From: Limanda limanda
Lineage: Eukaryota > Chordata > Actinopteri > Pleuronectiformes > Pleuronectidae
NCBI RefSeq assembly: GCF_963576545.1
Contig: NC_083656.1
Span: forward strand, 11,067,893 to 11,131,892
Reading direction: 5' to 3'
Length of the DNA stretch: 64,000 nucleotides
The notes beneath the pieces are model-generated. The model ran no database searches and was not told the DNA's origin. It saw only the letters and a list, made by a program, of their open reading frames with translations. The position numbers and the translations under genes are program-made. This document shows, piece after piece, positions 1-21,400 of this stretch; within the stretch, counting starts at the first letter, position 1; the number at the start of each line of letters is the position of its first letter.

Positions 1-9714
<9,714 letters not shown>

Positions 9715-12100
9715 GATAGAAAGTGAGACCATGCAGCAGGATGCTTGAACTACACCCGAGAGACGACAGTGTAACTCCATCTCAACGTATCCCTGCAAGC
9801 CATGAGCTACTCCTCTTCTTCCTTGACTAAGTTAATGAAGGTGCTTGACCATAGCAAGGATTGAGCCTTTTCCCTCCGTCGTGTTTTTTTTTCCAACTCA
9901 TCATTCTCTTGATCTTTTGGATCATCAGGATTCCTTCCCTTAAACGAGAAAGAAGTGTTAGGGAATGACCCTTTAATGAAAAAAAACGAAACTTTGTGAA
10001 TGAGCATTTTGGTATCCATCATAGATACAGCTTCACAGATCAAACTAGGACATTTTGAAGTGCTAATGTGCATGCCAGTCAGCAAATCAGCCAGTTAAAG
10101 GATGCTGACCTGATCAGATAGGCTAGTCTACCATATCATTGTTATCCAGTTTCTGACACCAAAAAGAAGTAACAGTCTTGTTCTCAAGATTCAAATTAAT
10201 CCAGTGCGCTCATATCACTATCAAGCAACACGCAATTATCAGTCCATACTGAAAGACATATAGATGTAACCTCAGCAGAGGAACCCTAAACGTTATCAGC
10301 CTGCTACCACTTCAGCGACGAGCTGAGTTTAAAAGTCCTGATTTTCTCAGAAGAAACGACACGCTGGGATCCCTGCTGTGTCCTCTCCCGAGGTAAAGAA
10401 AAACCAACAAAGTAAGCTAAGTAAGTGAATGTGAAAAAAAGATATTTTTTTATTTAGTTTTATTTATTTATGTTTACATGTTTCTTGGAAGATGTCAGTA
10501 GCACAGTGATAGCAGTACAGACAGGAACACTGCAGTGTTAAAAGGGGGAAGCTGACATTTTTGTTTCTTGGACAGGAATTAGTTTCAAGTTTAACGTTTT
10601 CGATTCTTTTGTATTATTATTATTTTTTTGCTCAGAGACAATATGAAACAGTGCTTCTAAGATTTTGGCATTGGACTCCTGTTGCTCTGAAGAAAAGTAT
10701 TTTTTGATTTGAACAGAAATATGAACATTACTATATGAAGAAGAAAAAAAAAACACTATGCGTGAATATTTCCATGAACATCATCACAGCTGTTTGTGCC
10801 CAGATTGAATGAGAAGAAGAGCATTCCTGACCTGTGGATCAAACAAAGACCACCGTTTTCGTGGAGCTTGTCTCCTATCGCCATAGTATTCACGTACTGA
10901 CTCTGAACAATATGAAATGAAAAGAGGAAAAAAAGGACTCGCAAAGGAAATTCATCCTTGGACATTTACATCATAAACAGCTTTCAGCGTCAATTCCTCG
11001 ATGAATGGGACTTCAAAAAAGGAAGCAAGCAGAGAGCCTCCTAACCCAACGCTCCTCACGTCAGTGTTCACCAACGAGCCAAGTAGTCCATCGCCACGCT
11101 CACCACCGAGAGTCGCACCATTCGGTAAACAGACGTAGCAACTTGGACGATCACGTGTTCCTCCAGTACTCTATCAGACCAGTCGACGTTCATCACCAGT
11201 CTTCCATACAGCACAATATGCAACAAAAGTGCAAAACGTTTTCAGAGAGATACACACTGCTACATTTTAATGCCAACGTTTTGTTTTTGTTTTTGTTTTT
11301 ATATTTGCCGACTTATCTATCCATCTATTTATTGAGTTTTATTTATGTGATCATGTGGATGTTTGTGTCATGTGTTTGTTTACAAAGTAGAATTTATGCC
11401 AACAAAACTATATCAAGAGCCAACTCAAGAAACCTGCTCTGTTTCATTTCTCACCGTAATTTTTTTGGGGAGAATTTCCCTTCACGACTTCTATAGCAGT
11501 GCCGACGGATCGTCTGTTTGTTTATAGCTCACATTTCATCACGCTTATCCCTGATAACCGGAATGTGTGCGTGAGACGGGTGGATGATGTTCTGACTGAG
11601 AGCGAAACTCTGTGGCCGCTGAATAGGCGAGGAGATTTTAACTGACCCAAGAATATTCAATTCATTAAGATTGCCAAACCCTAACAGGTACATAATTTCT
11701 CTTGCTAATTTGCTTCATCTCCTGCCTTTATGCCTCTTCCCTTGTCTGTCCGCCTCTTTACCCCGTTGTGTAGCCATCACCACATGAGAAACTGTACCAA
11801 GTCGTTTGCCTCACTGTCCGCACACACACTTTATGATTGCTTCACGATCATCGGTTTCATCTATTTCCTCACCACGTCACCTTCACTTTCATTGGCCCAA
11901 CTCTGGCTAAGATTGTAAACTATTCTCCATCCATAAAGGGTCAGTAGAATAAGGTGTTTAAAAAAAATGAAATGTCTGTATCATAATTTAAATATAAAAA
12001 GTGCACTATTATAACTATTGCCTGTGATAAAAAGAACAATTATGATTGAATTGACGGTCAAAATAAAGAGAGATCCACCTTATTGTTATGGTTACAATAA
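9715..12100 (+). other. brsk1: brsk1 3' UTR (inferred)
   Basis: About 2.3 kb of A/T-rich sequence after the stop, without any believable coding exon. The first strong polyadenylation hexamer at the far end is AATAAA at 12062-12067. Long 3' UTRs are usual for neuronal kinases, but the true end is not fixed by the sequence; earlier weak sites may be used. Confidence 0.5.
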
Positions 12101-13112
12101 TAAACCCTAAATTCATGTGTGTGTGTTTAGTTTCTGGGTTTATATGGCGTGTGTTCATAAATGTTACTGTCTCTTTTGAAAATTACACTGTTGAAGTTTC
12201 ACCATTTGGATGCACATATTATTTGCATTATTTGACATTAAATAAAATAATAATATGGAAGTAGAAGGTTTTGCATGAACTTTCAGAATAATATTAAATT
12301 AAATGTGTCCCACACTGAATCCTGTAAGGTGTCAGAAGCCAAGGTTGGAAACTACTGGGTTATTCTCTAACAGTAGGTTTTTAAAGCATGTTAAATCATC
12401 CAGTATCTAAAATACAAAAATACAAAAGTATCTTTTAAGTAAGGCTGTCAAATATATGTAGTCAAGTAGAAAATACCAGTATCAAAAAGCAGCATAGAAT
12501 GACACAGACACACACACACAAAATCACAATCATTTGTCCACCTTCTTAGTGTGCTTAGTTTCACATTGGAATGAGCAGGCGGTGTGGCCTAGGGCAGAGG
12601 TCTTCAACAGGGGGTCCGCGGAGGTACTGCAGGGGGGGTCGCAAAATCTTTGTTTGATTAGACAATTATTTTTTTTTAATTTTTGAACCAATTTTTTTCC
12701 CACAAATTGAAATGTCTTTAAATACACATTAACATGCATCCAACATATTGTGAGGCTGATTTCACCCTCTGCCTGACAACCTCCATCCGTCCAAGATTAG
12801 ATAAGTTGTGTGCTACCCATCAAGGTCCGACATCTCACTAATGTGGGAGTATGTGTGCCATCCACAGATGAGGATTCACTGTCTCTTCTACATGCATGTT
12901 TAAAGTAAAAGATGAATCTGTGAATTACTTTAATAGCTCAGTGTTGTATGCAAGGTGTATGTTTAAAAATGGCAGTGGCATGGCCACCCTGTACCTTGCA
13001 CATGTTTAAATAAAAAATAGCTTAGTATCGAATGCACAATAACAGGATAGCTATGCTTCTACATGGCACTAGGCCCAGTTTAATATAAAATACATTTGTA
13101 TACAATATATAT

Positions 13113-14729
13113 CAGGGGTCACCAACCTTTTTTAGACTGAGAGCTACTTCGAAGGTACTGAGTAGTACGAAGGGCTACTTGTTTCCAGTGGTGGGAAGTA
13201 ACAAAGTAGAAATACTTCGTTACTGTACTTAAGTAGATTTTTCACATATCTGTACTTTACTTGAGTATTTATTTTCCTGACGACTTTTAACTCGCTACAT
13301 TTGAGCACAAATATCTGTACTTTCTACTTCTTACTTTCTCAAAACTGGCTCGTTACTTGAGCAGCGGAGGTTGGCGCAACGTGCACCTTTACGCACTCCT
13401 GCAGGAGCTCGGTTCAGTCTTTATTATTAGGGCCAGAGCACTGACAGGCACTGACAGACGTGAGGCCCTATTGAAATTGTAAGGATTATTATTCAGGCAA
13501 ATGAAATGCTTTTTGAGGGCTTTTATTAGGTGACTTTACATAATTATTTATAGGTATTCCTTTTTCGATTCACATTCGTTTTCCCTTTCCTGCTTTGTTA
13601 CAACGATGATAAAGCTCAACCAAAAATAACACATGCATATGACTGGGGTGTAATGTTTCTAAGTGTCTTCTTCATTTTTTGGGTCTCATACTGTCAGCTG
13701 TCAGAGTTTTCAGACCTAAAATCCATACAAGTCTCTCCTCATGTCCTCCTTCATTCACTGTGAACCCAAGAGCAAGACAGGCTTCATCTTACTTTCTTTT
13801 CAACTTGGTGACATTTATCACTACATTCCTCCATCAGTCTGTACTTTTTAAAAAATAGAGAAAAATTAATTCAATTAAAATCACTTTGTCACAAAGATGA
13901 TAAAGCTCAACCAAAAAGAACACATGCATGTAACAGGGTGTAATGTTTCTCAGTGTCTTCTTAATTTGTTTGGTCTCATAGAGTTTTCAGACATTAAATA
14001 CACACTGGTCTCTCCTCATGTCATACCACATTTACTGTGAACCCAAGAGCAAGACAGGTTTCATCGTACTTTCTTTTCAACTTGGTTTTTGAACACTGTC
14101 TCTTATTTGTCCCTGACCGCCTGCTTCACGTGAACGATGCTCTCCACTGTGTGTGTCTCTGAGCGAGTGGGTGGGGGCGGGGCGGAGCCCCGGGGCCTGA
14201 GTGTGTGCGCGACGTGCACATCACTGCACAAGGAGCCGCTGCAGAGGGGCTGAAGCCGCGGGCTGCTGACCACTGGCTACGGCGAAAGAGCGATTTGTTT
14301 ACTGCTCCGCCGTTAAAGAGATGCAGACGTCAAAACATGAGTTCAGCTCTAATATTAGTTCCACCTCACATTTCCTCCTAACGTCGCGCGCCCCACACAG
14401 TTTGAGAATCACTGCTCTGAGCGAATGATTGGGGGCGGAGCCCCGGGGCCTGTGTGTGTGTGTGTGTGTGCTGTCTGGACACACACACACACACACACAC
14501 GTGTCCCCCTCCCGGTTGCGCGCCCTAGCTGTTTGAGTATCACTGGCATAGAGTGAGATGGCGGTTTGACTATTTTTTTAATTTCAAATGTAATTATTTT
14601 TTCGTTTTTTTTTAAATTATTTTTTAAATTTTTAAATTTTTTTTTTTAATTTAGAGCATGCCTTGCGGGCGACTCGCGGGGTCCCTGCGGGCGACCAGGT
14701 GCCCGCGGGCACCGTGTTGGTGACCCCTG
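13113..14729. mobile_element. inner non-autonomous hAT element nested in the outer one
   Basis: Terminal inverted repeats CAGGGGTCACCAAC (13113) and GTTGGTGACCCCTG (ending 14729) match perfectly. They are flanked by an 8-bp duplication ATATATAT at 13105-13112 and 14730-14737. The interior holds a piece starting near 13186 (GTGGTGGGAAGTAAC) that resembles the end of another common fish hAT family, an internal duplication, and GC-rich and (TG)n/(AC)n tracts. No transposase is recognisable. Confidence 0.82.
13597..14085. repeat. diverged direct duplication inside the inner hAT
   Basis: A block of about 200 bp beginning near 13597 (GATGATAAAGCTCAACC) recurs near 13886 in the same orientation and order, including GAACCCAAGAGCAAGACAGG in both. 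The copies differ by substitutions and a short indel. A shorter GC-rich block with GGAGCCCCGGGGCCTG is also doubled, near 14184 and 14437. Confidence 0.8.
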
Positions 14730-14942
14730 ATATATATAGTAGGGGTCCCTGCTCCATCTGTCCACCAGTTTTGGGGTCCTTGGCCTGAAAAACGTTGAAG
14801 ACCCCTGGCCTAGGGGGTAGATTCGTCGTTCTCCAACAATAAGGTTGTGCAGCATTGATTTTTCACCCTGTTTCTAAAGCATCAACAAACGAATACCCAC
14901 ACCAATGAGGTTATGGTTTTGTAAAATAGGGGAAAGGTTGAA

Positions 14943-15048
14943 ATGATCAATACCAGTCCCTTAAATTGGCCTCTAAAATGTCATGTCATGACATGACATG
15001 ACATGACATGACATGACAATATTAGAGGCCCAAGGGACTGATACCTCT
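14943..15048. repeat. (ATGAC)n palindromic repeat / imperfect inverted repeat
   Basis: The left arm CAGTCCCTT...GGCCTCTAA is matched in reverse complement by TTAGAGGCCCAAGGGACTG on the right. The centre is a 5-bp tandem repeat, CATGA, that is itself nearly self-complementary. The whole block could fold as one hairpin of about 100 nt. It is either a small MITE or a palindromic microsatellite. Confidence 0.7.
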
Positions 15049-15199
15049 ACGTGTGTGGCTGGGCATTGTGCTCAACTGAGTGTGAACCATCCTAGTTGGG
15101 TTATTCATCAGTCTTCCCTCTAATTGTGAACATGAGTTCACTGGCTTCTTCTGCATGATAGCATGATAGCATGATTTCCCACAGTCAGTGAATGCAGCA

Positions 15200-15365
15200 C
15201 TAGCTCCGTGCAGTGTAGTCCAGAGGTTCATAGAGGAGGAGGAAGAAGAAGAGGAGGAGGAGGAAGAGGAGGAGAAGAAGAAGAAGAAGGGCCGGACACC
15301 TGATCGACGTCAGAAGTTCAACAGTGGATCCCCGCATCTCTGGAGCTGTCCCCCGGCGACAACAG
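15200..15365 (+). other. cpt1c: probable non-coding exon 1 / promoter-proximal region of the cpt1 gene
   Basis: A purine-rich GAGGA/GAAGAA run (15231-15290) is followed by a CpG-rich stretch and a clean donor, ACAG|GTATGC, at 15366. A CRE-like CGACGTCAG lies at about 15305. The next acceptor in good context is at 18400, five bases before the CPT1 ATG. The transcription start is not determined. Confidence 0.55.
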
Positions 15366-16109
15366 GTATGCTACCCGGTGCTAGCGTGTCGGTGACGGCG
15401 GTGCGATGCGTGAGCCCCGGGGAACCGGACCCGTCTCCCGTTAGCAGCCGTTGGCGAGCAGCTAACTGGAGGATGCTCGGCTAACAGCGCTAGCATCAGC
15501 AGCTAGCATAACAATCAAGCTAAGCCAACACAGGAGCTTTCAATCATGGAGCTTTGTTGGCAAAATATGTAAATAAATAACCTTAAAAATACTGTGGTTT
15601 TGTGGTCACCATGAAACTGGGCATTTTTTTTAAGAGGTGTTACATTGTGTTAAGTTGAATTTGATTTGTTAAAATGAAAAAAATTGTGTGTGTGTGTTTA
15701 TGTGGCTGAAAGAGCTGCTGTGTCATGTTTACTGTTATCTGTCCTGCATGTTCCTATGCTGGTGTGTCCATGTAGAGTTTACACATCAACTTCCCTTGTG
15801 AAGTTTAGTGCTGGTGAATCAGTGACACACACATAAACACACCCTCAGAAACGCTGACAGTAAATAAGACACTGACCTTTCTGTGGCTCAGAGCAACGTG
15901 TGACTTCTGTGTGTAACTGGAATGTTACAGGTCTTTAAAATCTCTGTGCAGTGCTTTTGTGGTCTGAACGAGACTTAGCCCTGTGCCAGACCATAAAGGA
16001 GACATCACACCCTGCAGAACCATGCAGCCAATGGTTCTGGATCAGGAGGAAAGATCCCAACTGGGCCCCAAGAGGCGAAGGACATGGGATCGACCTGTGT
16101 AGGGCCTGT

Positions 16110-16350
16110 ACGGGCCGAGAAAAACACATGCAAATAGAAAATACATGTGCGAATTACGAAAAATTTCTTCAATCAATTTGACGGCACATGCGCTGTATAA
16201 AGTCGGACGTATGCAAATACAGAAAAACACTGCAATTTGCGAAAACCCTACAATGACATCACCATTGACGAGTAGCAGACTTCAATAGCTTCACAAAGCA
16301 TTGAACTACAGCCAGGTTTATCACCTTTTTGGTTCCCCTGGAAACATTTC
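16110..16350. mobile_element. palindromic MITE-like element, copy 1
   Basis: It contains ACACATGCAAATAGAAAA near its left side. The block 16262-16317 is the reverse complement of a block in the copy at 57868-57922 (GTAGTTCAATGCTTTGTGA, then CAGTCTGCTACTC). In contrast, GGTTCCCCTGGAAACATT at 16331 is in the same orientation as in the 57.9 kb copy. The relationship is clear by eye; element limits are approximate. Confidence 0.6.
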
Positions 16351-17827
16351 CGTTTTGCAAGCTGGTGTCTTGCTGTTAAAGGATGAAAACACCTGACAAT
16401 GCTAAGGTAGACAACTGAAGACACATTGCTAACATCCGCTGGTAATTTGCAACTTAAAACCCTCCAACAATATTGACCATCTTGTCCTACGTTCTTAAAT
16501 TATAAGCTTAAACTTTAGTGACTCTAAAACTTAGTTGTAGTGACTTTTTTTGTTTATTTTTCCGACATGAATCATATCAATGGTTTCATTATATATTTTT
16601 TCCCTGGTCATCATCTATGGCTTCCATTCAGTGGCGTGTGAGGTTCTCCTCAGTGTGACCTTGGCTAATACTATGGTTGTCAGTTATATGGGTTGTACAG
16701 ATTAGTTTTGGGGAATTAAAACAACATAAAGATTCAGTACTTCAGGGGAGAAATTCTGGAAAGCTTATATAATTGCCTCAACACTGTGAGTGTGATAATA
16801 ATAACCAGATTATACTTTGTACTTGTTCCCATAAAGGATCCTGGTGTTACAACATGCTGCTTTATTTTCAATATTTTTCTTGTGGGGCAGACTGTCAGGA
16901 AAAGCCTGGTTAAGAGAAGTTATGATAAGGCAGAGCTTAGTCAAACACACTGGCAATAAACCTGCTGCTGGTGGTCTTTGAAGGTCTAGTAGCTTCTTAT
17001 TTTCTATTCATAGAGCATAAGGCACAGGTACAACTGTATGTGCAGGACGTGACCTAAAGAGCAGAACCTCCGTGGGACCTAGGGATAATAGTGTGTGTGT
17101 TTTTAGACACACACAATGAGAGCAGACGTAGCCTCGATGGGGGTGCAGTCCAGTGTCCCAGTGACTAAACCTCAGGGCATTATCCATAGCCTATTTGTGG
17201 AGGAAAATCAATTCCCTTTGTGAAGAGAAGCAGTAATAGCCTTAAACAAAACAAAATACCCATATCAGCATCCAGTGAATGTTTTCCCATTGAACTTCAT
17301 CAAATTCAAGCTGACTTTGCATTCGAGAGGAGTCATAAATAATGCAAGCTTGTCCTAAAAATACTCATGTGTAAGATGGATTTGTTTTGATGTGCTGACC
17401 TGACACAGAATTTTTGTGAAATTCATAATCAGTTTGATGAATCGTCTGTTAAGTCCCATCACAGCACTTGACGGCAACTTCAGTCTTTCCATAAGTTTCT
17501 GCTTGTGTGTGTTGTTTACGTTGTTCTTTTTGGTAGTTTTTGTCTTGTTGCAATAGAATTTTTTAACCGCAAACTTGAAGAGCAGACGGAGCTTTCTTAA
17601 TCAAGGATTAAACTTTGCCTTGTGTCAAAGGTGTCACACTGAGGGACCGAAGCGGAACTGACTCCCTCTGGTTATGAAAGGAGAAAAAAAAGTGTGGTTG
17701 TTCTTTCCTCTCTGTGTTTGATGACCTCTCTGTGTTTGTTGTCAATAGCAGTTACATTGAGGTTGATGGTCCTTTTTTAAATATTGCGTCCATCACATGT
17801 TATAGACATAAACAACTTGCCCACTTG

Positions 17828-17876
17828 CTCACTCAGACATTTTCGGGACTTTTTACGTCGCAAATGTCCGAGTGAG
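17828..17876. repeat. short hairpin in cpt1 intron 1
   Basis: CTCACTCAGACATTT and AAATGTCCGAGTGAG pair over 15 positions with one wobble, around a 19-nt loop. Function unknown; it may be the relic of a small inverted-repeat element. Confidence 0.45.
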
Positions 17877-18405
17877 TTGCTCCAGATTATTTGATCTCAC
17901 CTACTGGAAAACTTGAGGAAAACGTCCTGACTTCAGTGCCTGAAAGAAGCTCTGGTCTCCCTGTGATTAGCTTGCCACCCACTGCCAGTTCTGTCTTCTG
18001 TGACTCTTGGTGCCTGACAACAGAATATAAAGTGCGAGGGAAAATAGAGTGATTTTGGTTATGTTGGATAAACACCATCAGGCAACAGTGTTTATTAACT
18101 GCAGCATGGTAAAGATAACGCAGATAATTCCGCCCACTTGCTCTGGGTTATTCCTCCGGATCTTTTTCTGTATTCTAAGATGGGTTCATTCTGATAATAT
18201 GCAGAGTTTTTACTAGGGAGCTGGCAGGAAAAACTCTGAAGATTGAGTGGAGCTCCTGACTCAGATATTTGTGTTCTCACATACAGCCTTTCTGTTTAAT
18301 TTCAGTAGACCTGAGATCTCTGAAAGCAGCTTTATCGATCAGTTAAAAAAAGCGTCTACTTTTCCTCTCTCTCCCTTTTTTCCCCTCTCATCGTGCACAG
18401 TAACC

Positions 18406-21400
18406 ATGGCAGAAGCCCACCAGGCGGTGGCCTTCCAGTTCACCGTCACCCCAGAGGGCATTGATCTGCAGCTGTCCCACCAGGCCCTCACTGAGATCTA
18501 CCTCTCTGGTGTGCGATCCTGGAAGAAGCGCATCATCAGACTTAAGGTATCTCCGCTCTTCCTGTTTTGTTTGTTCATGCGTACCATATGTTTCAGTCCT
18601 AAAACCATCTGCACTAATTGCAGCCCTGCTTACAAGGTTCCTCTTCCTTATTATTAGGAGGCTTCTCCTCCTCTTGGTATGTCAGCTGTCAGCACTCGCA
18701 CGTGTGTCAGAGATCCGTGTGGAGGAATCTGTTAAGGACACTTTGTCCATATTATGGTTTTAATGTTTATTATCTACTCATTCTACTCATTTGTCAGCTC
18801 TGTTGTATACACTTGAACTAGGAATGCAAAAAAGGTGTTTCAGGCACTTCAGGAGCAGTGTTGAGTGTCGGAGAGAAGGACTCCCTTTGCTGTTGACTTG
18901 AACATTTGTAACTTAACAAAAGTGATATGACATAGCAAAGGGCAAACCTGCCAAAATGCCATTACATAAAAATGTTATTGTGATCTCACTTATAACAGAG
19001 GATGTGGAATGATTGGTTTAGCTAAATAATTGACTCCCTGACAGTTTTAACTCACTCTAATAATAACAGAACTGGAAGGGTGCTGAGAGGGGGCATCTCG
19101 TTATGTCAAAGACAGTGTGTGTAAACATGAAGAATTGGATTTAAAGTCGATCTTTCTTTTCTGACTTCTGACAGAACGGTGTGGTAACAGGGGTGTATCC
19201 TGCTAGCCCCTCCTCCTGGCTCTTTGTGGTCATTGCAATCCTGGCCACCATGTACACTCGCTCCGACCCCTCCATGGGCCTCATAGCCAAGATACAGGAA
19301 CACCTGCCGGTCAGGTAACTCATCATATGACTCATTGAAACGGTTAATGATAAATCTTATGATTCACCAGACTCCTCCACGTTCCCTGGCTGTGTGCTGT
19401 GTCACAGAGAGGACGTCTGCAGTATAAATAGCACATCGCCAGTGTGGTTTACATCATCCTCACCCCTTAAGATTACCTTCTTCACAGTCCATTATTATGA
19501 TTATGATTTTGGACAAATTTATGAAATATAAACTTGCTCTATAATTAATCAAAAATGTGTTGTCTCTCCTCCCCCCATCCTTCATGTTTGGTGTCTTTTA
19601 CTACCGGCCATCTTCCTTCTCTTCATGTATTTCACTCACTGCCACCACCCCCCCACCCCCCTTCTATCCATCTGTCCACCTACTCCCATCGTCCCCAGCC
19701 AGTCGATGAGTAGCCAGTGCCAGACGGTGGTGTCAGCAGTGCTCTTCAGCACCATGCTGTGGCTCCTGCTCATCTTCACCATGCGCCTGTGCCTCAAGCA
19801 GCTCCTCTCTTACCACCGCTGGATGTTTGAGCAACATGGCAAAATGTCCTACACAACCAAAGTCTGGGTGGTCAGTGCCGTTTAAAAATCTTCAACCCCG
19901 CCTTTCACTGTTCCTCACCATGTCATCTTTGATGTCAGGATATTGATTTTGTGCTGCCAGTGCAGTTTAATGTAATCTAAAGCTCATCTAATTGTTTTTT
20001 AGGAGGAATAAAATATCAGTTTTTATGTCCTCAAATGCTACAAAATGTTCATGTTGTATTCTACAAAATACATATTATACTTCTTGACTGAATGACCTAC
20101 TTATTTACAAAATAATTCCAGGAAATAAATTGATGAGGTTAAAAAGTAATTTTATTCTTCTACAAGGGTTTTTACTTTAGATGTTTATGATATATGATAA
20201 ACTGAAGAATTTATAAAAGATCTTATACATGTCCTCACAAAAATATTTGTGTGTCTGTGCCAGGCGTTGGTGCGGATCTTTTCTGGCAGAAAGCCTCTAC
20301 TCTACAGCTACCAAGGTTCACTGCCAAACCTGCCTGTGCCCGCTGTCAAGGACACAGTCCAGAGGGTGAGACATCACACGAAGCAGAGACGAAAGGACAT
20401 AAATACGCTACTTACTGATCCCAAAACAAATGCATCACTTTCTCACATTCTTTGTCTTCTGACTGTGCTGCACAAAATTGTCTTTTCTGTCCTCTAATGT
20501 GGCTGAAAGCTGAAATGTATAGGAAATGCAAGATATCCACCTCTCTAAATAGAGATATTTAACAAATCTATGTTATATACTGGAATAGTTGCATATCTAA
20601 CATACATGCATTCTGTTTCAGTACTTGGAATCTGTGCGTCCGCTGATGGATGATGCGAAGTATGAACGCATGACCAATCTCGCCGCAGAGTTTGAGAGCA
20701 GCCTCGGCAAACGCCTGCAGTGGTACCTCAAACTCAAAGCTCTCTGGTCATCCAACTATGTAAGTGCCTGACCACAATACTCTAGTTACAGTAAGCGTGG
20801 CTTCTTCGAATGTCCACAGGAAATTTAAAATGCCATTAACAATGCATGCCTTTGTGCGGTTCTGCGGTTTGAATTATTCATCCTGTCTGCATATGCAAGT
20901 GATGTGACTGCCAGTTGGCTGCAGTATTCGCTTTCTCACTAGGTCTTGTGTTTTAGGTGAGTGATTGGTGGGAGGAATACGTCTACCTGCGGGGACGAAG
21001 CCCAATCATGGTCAACAGTAACTACTATGGCATGGTATGAAAATGTTCCCGTTTCCTGTCCACACACTGTGCTTCAACTGTAAACTGTGCGAAATCCTGC
21101 TGACAGGAAAACGTGACATTTTTAAACCCAGCTGAAGTTGTGTATCATTTTGTTTGGTTGATCTCAACCGTTTAGCCTCGTCCTCTTGACTTCCTGTGTC
21201 TGTTCCTCCTCTCCCGCAGGACTTCTTGTACGTGACACCCACGCCTATCCAGGCGGCCAGGGCAGGCAACAGCATCCATGCCTTCTTTCTGTACCGTCGC
21301 AAACTCAACAAAGAGGAGATTAAACCTGTGAGTTTCGCCACCACTCATCCCCACACAGCTGCTCCATATACATAGACGTTCACTATTATCATATCCGTGC

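Larger units (their letters stand above)
12595..14807. mobile_element. outer non-autonomous hAT element
   Basis: Terminal inverted repeats are CAGAGGTCTTCAAC at the left (12595) and GTTGAAGACCCCTG at the right (ending 14807), one mismatch between them. They are flanked by a perfect 8-bp duplication GCCTAGGG at 12587-12594 and 14808-14815, the size typical of hAT transposons. No transposase frame is visible. Most of its length is a second element inserted into it. Confidence 0.85.
15366..18400 (+). other. cpt1c: cpt1 intron 1, repeat-bearing
   Basis: No coding exon recognised. It begins CpG-rich, contains a MITE-like palindromic element (about 16110-16350) related to two others near 51 and 58 kb, and a short hairpin at 17828-17876. 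It ends in a long pyrimidine tract before the acceptor at 18399-18400. Confidence 0.5.

Noticed and set aside
15188..15484. 98-codon frame with a poly-glutamate run upstream of cpt1
   Set aside because: It comes from a purine microsatellite and crosses a good splice donor; better read as non-coding exon 1.
17828..17876. Short hairpin as a microRNA
   Set aside because: The 15-pair stem is too short for a typical precursor and there is no flanking stem extension.
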